8,257 bases of DNA, taken from positions 1 to 8,257 of the forward strand of contig PIVQ01000293.1 of NCBI GenBank assembly GCA_003354055.1, written 5' to 3'. Shown piece by piece: positions 1 through 5,504 of this stretch. Positions within the stretch are counted from its first letter, which is position 1. Every line of letters begins with the position of its first letter. The stretch comes from Desulfobacteraceae bacterium. Lineage in GTDB: Bacteria; Desulfobacterota; Desulfobacteria; Desulfobacterales; Desulfobacteraceae. The position numbers were made by a program, and so were the translations under genes. Below the pieces are notes generated by a model, which did not search any database, was not told where the DNA came from, and saw nothing but the letters and a program-made list of their open reading frames with translations.

Positions 1-362
1 AACGGAACATGCGCAAGATCTTCGGCAAACTCTTCTCCAAATTCCAGGTAATCCTCATCCTCCTCGTCATAAATCCAGTTTACGGATACTTTTTTTCCTT
101 TTTTTGCTGTGGCATCCAGGAGATCAAACAGGTTGAACAATATTTTAGAGGAACTGCTGTTAAAATAGATCAGTTCTACATTGATGATCAGTTCAGGAGA
201 TTCCGGCAGGTCAAAATACGCGTTCAGCCATTCAAAACAGGGTCTGTAAAACTCAAAGGTGTTCTCAGGGTAAGATTCTCCTTTGAGAATCAGGGTGTTG
301 GTGCTGCTGTCAAAAAAAATTTGGGGTGTATATTTAGTGGCTTCTATATTTAAGTCGGTCAT
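1..362 (-). CDS. siaC: SiaC-family (DUF1987) regulatory phosphoprotein, 3' end cut by window edge
   Basis: The first 120 residues are visible and the C-terminus runs off the left edge; family members are about 125-130 residues, so nearly all of it is present. Recognisable family features are the N-terminal MTDLNIEATKYTP segment, the GESYPEN motif near residues 28-34, the FNSSSSK stretch at residues 67-73, and VNWIYDEEDED near residues 94-104. Proteins of this family are small cytosolic switch proteins phosphorylated on a hydroxyl residue by the SiaB kinase. In P. aeruginosa the unphosphorylated form activates the diguanylate cyclase SiaD. The equivalent of the P. aeruginosa phospho-threonine appears to be a serine here (about S69). 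The start at 362 has a strong AAGGAGG site at 368-374, five bases upstream and overlapping the siaB stop codon. The 11-base gap from siaB implies translational coupling. The family call is from recognition of the sequence; which partner it controls here is unknown. Confidence 0.87.
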   Translation of the reverse strand, partial: MTDLNIEATKYTPQIFFDSSTNTLILKGESYPENTFEFYRPCFEWLNAYFDLPESPELIINVELIYFNSSSSKILFNLFDLLDATAKKGKKVSVNWIYDEEDEDYLEFGEEFAEDLAHVP

Positions 363-373
363 CGTATCCTCCT

Positions 374-934
374 TTAAACCATCGCCTTTATCGTAAAAAA
401 TGAATAATCCTCATCAATGGGTGTAAAATTAAATTCAATAGGATAATTGGTCTTCCGGGCGATTTCGATGAATCCCAGCCCCGCTCCTTTGCTGTTATCC
501 AAAGGGTCCGATCTTTGCTGTTTTTTATAGTAGGCCTTTAGTTCGTTTTTGTCCATTTTTTGCAAGCTTAGCAATGCATTTTGAAGACGGTGGACTTTCG
601 GATTTCTTATCCGGTTCCCGGATATCACCGAGCATGCGTTGTCATCAAGGGCAACTGCAATGATGCCTACGCTAAGCTGGTCTATCTCATAAACTTCACT
701 GTCCACCGGATATTTTTCATCTGAATAATGAATAATGTTTTGTACCTGTTCAACAAGAATGGAAAAAACCTTTGAAAGCGTTGATTTGCTTTTACCGGAT
801 TTTCCCTGATTCATTTTCAGCTTCAGCATATCACCGATTTCAACCATCAGAACCTGGGAAATAGGACCGCAGAAACAAAAAATAATGTTCTCCCTGTTGA
901 TCGATTCTTTGAAGTGTTTCAAATCGGGTATCAT
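374..934 (-). CDS. siaB: SiaB-family protein kinase (DUF6272, GHKL-type fold)
   Basis: A 186-residue soluble protein of the SiaB family, which phosphorylates the SiaC partner encoded 11 bases downstream. Visible features are the N-terminal FCFCGPISQ segment (residues 19-27), an N-box-like helix VEQVQNIIHYS (residues 61-71, N66 the likely Mg-ATP residue), SGNRIRNP (residues 105-112), and a glycine-rich lid SKGAGLGFIEIARK (residues 148-161) matching the family's G2-like ATP-binding box. It ends with IDEDYSFFTIK, typical of the family. An upstream in-frame ATG at 988 would add 18 residues but has no ribosome site; the ATG at 934 follows AAGGGGG. It lies 57 bases after the hybrid kinase gene, with no clear terminator between, so all three genes are probably co-transcribed. 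In P. aeruginosa the opposing phosphatase is SiaA; none is seen here. Confidence 0.88.
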   Translation of the reverse strand: MIPDLKHFKESINRENIIFCFCGPISQVLMVEIGDMLKLKMNQGKSGKSKSTLSKVFSILVEQVQNIIHYSDEKYPVDSEVYEIDQLSVGIIAVALDDNACSVISGNRIRNPKVHRLQNALLSLQKMDKNELKAYYKKQQRSDPLDNSKGAGLGFIEIARKTNYPIEFNFTPIDEDYSFFTIKAMV

Positions 935-938
935 TTTT

Positions 939-945
939 CCCCCTT
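939..945 (-). promoter_or_regulatory. Ribosome binding site that fixes the siaB start
   Basis: On the minus strand AAGGGGG is followed by AAAA and then ATG at 934. The alternative in-frame ATG at 988 lies almost at the preceding kinase stop codon and has no comparable purine-rich site, so 934 is preferred. Confidence 0.75.
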
Positions 946-991
946 GATTCGTAAGGATTATGTTGCTGTTATGTACTGGCGTAGCCACAGG

Positions 992-2902
992 TTACATCTT
1001 CTGCGCCAAACGTTCGCCAAAGTTTGATAAATTTTCAATTTCAAGGGACAGCCTGGGAAAAATACTCTCATGCCCTGTCAGATCACCGGATTTTCCCAGT
1101 TTTTCCAGCTCACGGGCAATTTTTGAAAGTTTATCAGCTGTTATGTTTGCAGCCCCTCCTTTAATCGAGTGGGCTTCCCTGCTCACAATTTCGGCAGCAT
1201 CGTCGGCAATTGCCCGGCTGATTTTGGGAAGTTGTTTATGTAAATTTCCGATGAATTCATCCAGGACTTCAAGTAAAAACTCCTTATCCCCATCAAATTC
1301 GGATAAGGCCCGCTGAAAATCCATTGGGTTTTCAACGGAAGGTGATGCGGGGTCGGTTGGAACGCTCTCTTCCGCTAAATAGTCGGTAGCCCCGGATTTC
1401 AACCATTTTGCGACGGTCTGCAAAAAAGAGTTTCTCCTCAGGGGTTTGGCTATATAATCATCCGCTCCGGCATTAATACATTTTTCCCGGTCACCTTTCA
1501 TGGCATGAGCTGTCATGGCAATAATCGGAATATCACGTCCCTGCCCGGCTTGGGAATTCCCTTTTGCAAGTTTATGCCTGTTTTCGATTTGACGGATTTT
1601 TCGGGTGGCGTCATACCCGTCCATAATCGGCATTTGCATATCCATAAGTATCAGGTCATATTGTTTGTTGCGAAATGCCATTACCGCATCCCGGCCATTT
1701 TCCGTCAAATCGGCCTGATATCCGCCATGTGCCAAATGCTTGAGGGCAACCTTCTGGTTTGTCGGATAATCCTCAACCAGAAGTATCTGTATATCTTTTC
1801 GGCTGTCTTCGGTAGTGGCGAGCTTAGGGGGGATTTCGTCATCATCCGCAAAAGAAACGTTGGGGACGGTATTATCCAGAGGGGACGGTGATGAAATGAT
1901 TTGTTGTTCGGGTTGTTTGCGAAAGGGAATGGTAAACCAGAATGTACTCCCTTCCCCCTCGTGGCTTTCCACACCGATAATTCCTCCCATAAGCTCCACA
2001 AGCTGTTTGGAGATGGATGTACCCAGGCCGGTCCCGCCGTAATTCCGGGTTGTTGATCCATCTGCCTGGGAAAAGCTCTCAAAAATTGTGGATAACTTTT
2101 CCTTTGGAATACCGATCCCCGTATCTTTAATGGAAAACCGGTATTGAACCTGATCCCCTTGATCTTCCTTCAGGGCAACCCTTAAAACCACTTCTCCGGA
2201 TTCTGTGAATTTCACTGCATTCCCGGTTAAATTTTGGAGTACCTGCCGAAGCCGCCCCGGATCTCCGCAAATGCCCGAGGGGATATCCTCAGAAATACAG
2301 GAGGTGAATTTCAGTTTTTTTGTCCTGGCTTCCAGGGTGAGTTTAGAGGAAAGACCTTCAATCATCACTCGAAGATCAAAGGGAATTTCTTCAATATCCA
2401 GTTTTCCGGCCTCAATTTTGGAGAAGTCGAGAATATCATTGATGATTCCCATTAACGACATCGATTCTTTGTTAATGGTTTGAAAAATATTTTTCTGATT
2501 TTCATCCAGCTCAAGGTCCTGTGCGATTTCTGTCATCCCAATAATGCCATTTATTGGGGTTCGGATTTCATGACTCATATTGGCCAGAAATTCGCTTTTA
2601 GCCTTGTTGGCGGCCTCGGACCGTTCCAGAGCCTTTGCCAGTTGAATGGTTCGTTCCTGTACCCGAATCTCTAACATTTCTCTGGAATGTTCGACATCCT
2701 CGATGACAACATTCAGTTTTTTCTGTTGTTTGTCATTGATTTTTATCAGACGGCGCATCTGCTTATACATTTTTTTATAGTCTGTCAGCATAGCTTCAAA
2801 TGAGTTCTGCAACTGATCATCCTGAAATGCTCCGTCCTCCAGGATCTTTTCAGCAGTGAGAATCGTCTCTTCTTCTGCTTGAAATAAATCATCTTGTTGC
2901 AT
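992..2902 (-). CDS. Soluble hybrid histidine kinase: coiled coil, HisKA, HATPase, receiver, HPt
   Basis: A 636-residue sensor-less hybrid kinase. Residues 1-100 are helical and rich in charged residues, with a probable coiled coil at about 30-98 ([19 protein letters not shown] and onward). There is no signal peptide, membrane segment, PAS or GAF domain. HisKA carries the phospho-histidine H111 in [12 protein letters not shown]. HATPase has the N-box (N224, N228), the G1 box DTGIGIP (260-266) and the G2 box GGTGLG (289-294). A receiver spans about 371-500 with D378, phosphoacceptor D421 ([11 protein letters not shown]), T464 and K486. The C-terminal HPt has H578 in [10 protein letters not shown]. 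All catalytic residues are present, so a full His-Asp-His relay ending on HPt is expected; the final receiver must be another protein. The start at 2902 has an AAGGAA site about 8 bases upstream. It is the first gene of the operon with siaB and siaC. Its input is unknown; the helical N-terminus could bind a partner protein. Confidence 0.93.
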   Translation of the reverse strand: MQQDDLFQAEEETILTAEKILEDGAFQDDQLQNSFEAMLTDYKKMYKQMRRLIKINDKQQKKLNVVIEDVEHSREMLEIRVQERTIQLAKALERSEAANKAKSEFLANMSHEIRTPINGIIGMTEIAQDLELDENQKNIFQTINKESMSLMGIINDILDFSKIEAGKLDIEEIPFDLRVMIEGLSSKLTLEARTKKLKFTSCISEDIPSGICGDPGRLRQVLQNLTGNAVKFTESGEVVLRVALKEDQGDQVQYRFSIKDTGIGIPKEKLSTIFESFSQADGSTTRNYGGTGLGTSISKQLVELMGGIIGVESHEGEGSTFWFTIPFRKQPEQQIISSPSPLDNTVPNVSFADDDEIPPKLATTEDSRKDIQILLVEDYPTNQKVALKHLAHGGYQADLTENGRDAVMAFRNKQYDLILMDMQMPIMDGYDATRKIRQIENRHKLAKGNSQAGQGRDIPIIAMTAHAMKGDREKCINAGADDYIAKPLRRNSFLQTVAKWLKSGATDYLAEESVPTDPASPSVENPMDFQRALSEFDGDKEFLLEVLDEFIGNLHKQLPKISRAIADDAAEIVSREAHSIKGGAANITADKLSKIARELEKLGKSGDLTGHESIFPRLSLEIENLSNFGERLAQKM

Positions 2903-3081
2903 ACTTTCTATTCCTTGCTATCTTGATTTAAAATTCGGTTTATTTTCTCCCTAACACCGGACAAACTGTTTTCAAAAAAATATATTAGCAAAACACATTG
3001 GCTTGTTTTTTGGGAGAATTGAAAGTGCATATATATAATATTTTCAAAAACAAAATACAATCTTTAGGATAGAAAGTCATA

Positions 3082-3112
3082 GGTTGCATATTTTGCCGGC
3101 AACCATATGGTT
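3082..3112. promoter_or_regulatory. Overlapping palindromes upstream of the SPFH promoter, possible operator
   Basis: Three symmetric elements overlap. GGTTGC (3082-3087) pairs with GCAACC (3099-3104). TTGCCGGCAA is a perfect 10-base palindrome at 3093-3102. AACCATATGGTT is a perfect 12-base palindrome at 3101-3112. Relative to the predicted transcription start near 3166 they lie at about -84 to -54, a position typical for activator binding. Symmetry is seen directly; regulatory function is inferred. Confidence 0.4.
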
Positions 3113-3130
3113 TGGGACAAGATATCTGAT

Positions 3131-3159
3131 TTGACACTTTTGAACCCTGGCTTTACAAT
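3131..3159 (+). promoter_or_regulatory. Near-consensus sigma-70 promoter for the SPFH gene
   Basis: TTGACA at 3131-3136 matches the -35 consensus exactly. After a 17-base spacer, TACAAT at 3154-3159 matches the -10 element at five of six positions. Transcription would begin near 3166, giving a leader of about 50 bases before the start at 3217. This is the only clearly consensus promoter I found in the window and suggests strong basal, housekeeping-sigma expression unless repressed. Confidence 0.8.
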
Positions 3160-3160
3160 G

Positions 3161-3177
3161 GTTCCGTTGTCCGGAAC
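3161..3177. promoter_or_regulatory. Inverted repeat over the predicted transcription start, possible operator
   Basis: GTTCCG (3161-3166) and CGGAAC (3172-3177) form a 6-base inverted repeat with a 5-base centre, overlapping the predicted start site just after the -10 element. This position suits a repressor. A further TCCGGA lies at 3185-3190. The repeat could equally be a weak hairpin at the 5' end of the leader. Confidence 0.4.
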
Positions 3178-3203
3178 ACATAGATCCGGATGTCCACCCC
3201 TTT

Positions 3204-3209
3204 AAGGAG
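3204..3209 (+). promoter_or_regulatory. Ribosome binding site that fixes the SPFH gene start
   Basis: AAGGAG lies 7 bases before the ATG at 3217. The earlier in-frame ATG at 3190 would place this site inside the coding region and has no purine-rich site of its own, so 3217 is the chosen start. Confidence 0.85.
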
Positions 3210-3216
3210 ACACGCC

Positions 3217-4344
3217 ATGGGAACCAACAACCTTATTTTTCTTGAAGTCTTGGAATGGCTGGATGACACAGGTGAAACCCTGGTCTATCGCCTGCCTGAG
3301 ACAGGTTCGGCTGAAATCAAATACGGGGCCCAGCTCACGGTGAGAGAGAGCCAGGCCGCGGTGTTTTTTTACAATGGAAAGGCTGTGGGGGCATTCGGAC
3401 CGGGCCGTCATACCCTGAAGACGGCCAATATTCCGGTGCTGACCAAAATTGCAAGCCTGCCGTGGGGAATGACGAGTCCGCTGCGGGCAGAGGTCTATTT
3501 TACCAATCTGAAAACCTTTACCAACCTCAAGTGGGGAACCCGGGATCCCGTGGCCTTTAAGGACAAGGAGCTGGGGCTGGTGCGGCTGCGGGCATTCGGA
3601 ATCTTTAATATGCGGATTGTCCAGCCCGTGCTTTTTGTCAATCGTCTCTCCGGTACCCAGGGGCTATTTACCACAGAGGATGTGGGGCAGTATCTGAACC
3701 GGGTGGTGGTGTCCAGGTTCAACGATTATATCGGGGAAAAAATCTCTACCATCTTTGATCTGCCGGCCCAGTATGATGAATTGGCCAAAGGCTTGGCCGA
3801 ACGGGTAAAGACAGATTTTTCACAGTTCGGCCTGGCCCTGACCCAGCTGTATATCAATGCCATTACCCCGCCCACTGAGGTGCAGAAGGCCATAGACGAT
3901 AAAAGCCGTATGGAAGTGTTTGACGACATGAACCGGCTCATGCAGATGAAGACGGCCATGGCCATGGAAAAAATCGCTGAAGGATCGGGAGATATTGCCT
4001 CAGACGGGGCCGGTGGTGCCATGGGCATGGGAATGGGTATGATGCTTCCCGGCATGTTTGCCCAAAGCCAGACCGGAAGCCAGCAGACACAAGCCCAGAC
4101 CGCCTGCCAGGAGTGCCGCAACCAGATCCAGGCCAATGCCAACTTCTGTCCACTTTGCGGTCATCAGCAGGTGATATTTGAAAAATGTACCCATTGCGGA
4201 AAGAACATCACCCCGGACACCCGGTTCTGCCCCAGGTGCGGCACGGCTGCCACGGAAAAGGAGCAGGGAAAATTCTGTGAAAAATGCGGGACTGAAAACC
4301 TGAGCAATGCGGTTTTCTGCAACCAGTGCGGAGAAAAACATTAG
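3217..4344 (+). CDS. SPFH/Band 7 domain protein with three C-terminal zinc ribbons (YdjI-like)
   Basis: A 375-residue protein without a signal peptide or clear membrane segment. Residues about 20-250 form an SPFH (stomatin/flotillin-like) domain, with the opening FLEVLEWLDD, the turn FGPGRHTLKTANIPVL near 60-75, and a helical end rich in charged residues. Residues 261-296 are a flexible Gly/Met then Gln/Thr-rich linker. The tail carries three CxxC pairs-of-pairs: C297/C300 with C311/C314, C324/C327 with C338/C341, and C354/C357 with C368/C371, each expected to bind one zinc. The architecture resembles YdjI-type SPFH proteins, often annotated as virion core protein homologues; B. subtilis YdjI is linked to PspA membrane-stress functions. 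Such proteins are thought to oligomerise on membranes as scaffolds. It is transcribed alone, divergent from the kinase operon and convergent with the HD-GYP gene. By eye it is more GC-rich than siaB and siaC. The role of the zinc ribbons is unknown. Confidence 0.88.
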   Translation: MGTNNLIFLEVLEWLDDTGETLVYRLPETGSAEIKYGAQLTVRESQAAVFFYNGKAVGAFGPGRHTLKTANIPVLTKIASLPWGMTSPLRAEVYFTNLKTFTNLKWGTRDPVAFKDKELGLVRLRAFGIFNMRIVQPVLFVNRLSGTQGLFTTEDVGQYLNRVVVSRFNDYIGEKISTIFDLPAQYDELAKGLAERVKTDFSQFGLALTQLYINAITPPTEVQKAIDDKSRMEVFDDMNRLMQMKTAMAMEKIAEGSGDIASDGAGGAMGMGMGMMLPGMFAQSQTGSQQTQAQTACQECRNQIQANANFCPLCGHQQVIFEKCTHCGKNITPDTRFCPRCGTAATEKEQGKFCEKCGTENLSNAVFCNQCGEKH

Positions 4345-4382
4345 CTTGGCCAATACCCGTCAGTAAAGATGTCTGGCAACAA

Positions 4383-5501
4383 TCAGTCCATGTCCTGATT
4401 TGAAAGAGCGTCACGCTCCTCATCAGAATCGGCTAAATCATGGGCAATCTGCCTTATGTCTGCTTCATATTTTATAAAGACATCTACAATATCAGGGTCA
4501 AAATGACAGCCCTTTCCCTCGCTTATTATAGAAAGGGCTTTTTTGTGGCTGAAAGGAGGTTTGTAGACACGCCGCGTGATCAGGGCGTCGTAGACATCTG
4601 CCACAGCCATCAAGCGGCCTGAAACAGGAATATCTTCCTGAACCAACCCTTGAGGATAACCTGAGCCGTCCCATTTTTCATGGTGGGTTAAAGCAATTTC
4701 ACCGGCATAGCTTAGAAAAAAGCTTTCGGATTTCCCCTCAAAGGATCTCTTTGCCATTTGAATGGCCTCATATCCATAGGTTGTATGCTTTTTGATCTCT
4801 TCAAACTCCTCATCAGTCAATTTCCCCGGCTTGAGTAAAATGCTGTCCGGAACGCCAACCTTTCCAATATCGTGGAGAGGGGCGGATTTATACATCAGTT
4901 CAATGGTCTGGGGAGTCAGCATTCCCTTAAATTTTGGGTGGTCTATCAGGTGGAGCCCCAGGGCTTCCACATACTTCTGGGTCCTACGGATATGACCGCC
5001 GGTTTCATTGTCACGGGTTTCGGCAAGGGAGGCCAGGCTGTTTATGGTGGCGTCCTGGGTCAGGCTTAACTCCCTTGTCCTCTCCTTAACCAGCTCTTCC
5101 AACTGGTCCTGATACCGTTTGAGCTGTATGTGGTTGTGCACCCGGACCAATACAATGGACGCGTTAAAGGGCTTGGTAATATAGTCCACCGCCCCGAGTT
5201 TCAGACCGGCTTCTTCTTTTTTCTGGGAGCTCATCCCCGTAAGAAAAATCACCGGGATCTGCCAGGTTGCCGGATTTTCCTTAAGTTGGCGACAAACCTC
5301 AAACCCGTCGATACCTGGCATTGCAATATCCAGAAGTACCAAATCAGGAGGATGATCTGAAAAGGAAATCTCAAGGGCTTTTTCACCATCTCTGGCAACC
5401 TTGACATTGTACTTTTCCTCAAGAATCATCCCCATGAGAGAAAGGTTTGTAGGCTCATCGTCCACTACCAGCACTGTAAATTGTTTTGCATTTGATTCCA
5501 T
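4383..5501 (-). CDS. Response regulator with HD-GYP domain, probable c-di-GMP phosphodiesterase
   Basis: A 372-residue cytosolic protein. The N-terminal receiver (about 8-125) has D14/D15, phosphoacceptor D58 in LVLLDIAMPG, T88 and K110. A short helical linker (about 126-148) leads to the HD-GYP domain (about 150-350). Expected metal ligands are present: E166 and H170 (ExxxH), H210-D211 in HDIGK, H239, H273-H274 and D302. The signature HHEKWDGSGYP (273-283) includes an intact GYP motif, so hydrolysis of c-di-GMP, probably to pGpG or GMP, is expected. The start at 5501 has AGGAG (5508-5512) six bases upstream, inside the end of the preceding kinase gene, and the gap is 3 bases, so the two are translationally coupled. 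This tight pairing makes the GAF hybrid kinase the natural phosphodonor through its HPt domain. Its 3' end faces the SPFH gene across 38 bases. Confidence 0.94.
   Translation of the reverse strand: MESNAKQFTVLVVDDEPTNLSLMGMILEEKYNVKVARDGEKALEISFSDHPPDLVLLDIAMPGIDGFEVCRQLKENPATWQIPVIFLTGMSSQKKEEAGLKLGAVDYITKPFNASIVLVRVHNHIQLKRYQDQLEELVKERTRELSLTQDATINSLASLAETRDNETGGHIRRTQKYVEALGLHLIDHPKFKGMLTPQTIELMYKSAPLHDIGKVGVPDSILLKPGKLTDEEFEEIKKHTTYGYEAIQMAKRSFEGKSESFFLSYAGEIALTHHEKWDGSGYPQGLVQEDIPVSGRLMAVADVYDALITRRVYKPPFSHKKALSIISEGKGCHFDPDIVDVFIKYEADIRQIAHDLADSDEERDALSNQDMD
4508..4544 (+). terminator. Intrinsic terminator for the SPFH transcript, embedded in the antisense HD-GYP gene
   Basis: AGCCCTTTC (4508-4516) pairs perfectly with GAAAGGGCT (4531-4539) across a 14-base loop, followed by a T run to 4544. 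The T tract follows the stem only on the plus strand, so it should act on transcripts coming from the SPFH gene, whose stop codon is about 165 bases upstream. On the minus strand it falls within HD-GYP codons of the ISEGKGCHF segment and lacks a T tract. No better terminator is visible in the 38-base convergent gap. The structure is seen; activity is inferred. Confidence 0.6.
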
Positions 5502-5504
5502 TTT

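Larger units (their letters stand above)
2903..3216. promoter_or_regulatory. Divergent intergenic regulatory region
   Basis: About 310 bases without a gene lie between the minus-strand kinase operon and the plus-strand SPFH gene. The half nearest the kinase (about 2925-3060) is strongly AT-rich, with A and T tracts and an ATATATATAATA run near 3030, but I could not identify a convincing -35/-10 pair for the kinase operon. A 10-base direct repeat TTTTCAAAAA occurs at 2969-2978 and 3041-3050. The half nearest the SPFH gene carries nested palindromes and a strong promoter, listed separately. No small open reading frame with a ribosome site was seen. Confidence 0.7.

Noticed and set aside
289..353. 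Plus-strand reading frame across 9-353 as a gene
   Set aside because: It is antisense to the siaC gene, has no good ribosome site, and its product resembles nothing recognisable.
935..988. Longer siaB form starting at the ATG at 988
   Set aside because: It has no ribosome site, and the added 18 residues do not resemble the family; the ATG at 934 follows AAGGGGG.
2030..2036. Unusual residue after the G2 box (GGTGLG followed by T) in the left hybrid kinase
   Set aside because: Threonine after this motif is seen in many hybrid kinases, so it does not suggest loss of activity.
3190..3216. SPFH gene starting at the ATG at 3190
   Set aside because: No Shine-Dalgarno sequence precedes it, and the AAGGAG before 3217 would lie inside the coding region.
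4294..4317. Inverted repeat GAAAACC/GGTTTTC as a terminator for the minus-strand HD-GYP gene
   Set aside because: The stem is AT-rich with no T tract after it on either strand, and it falls in zinc-ribbon codons; probably chance.
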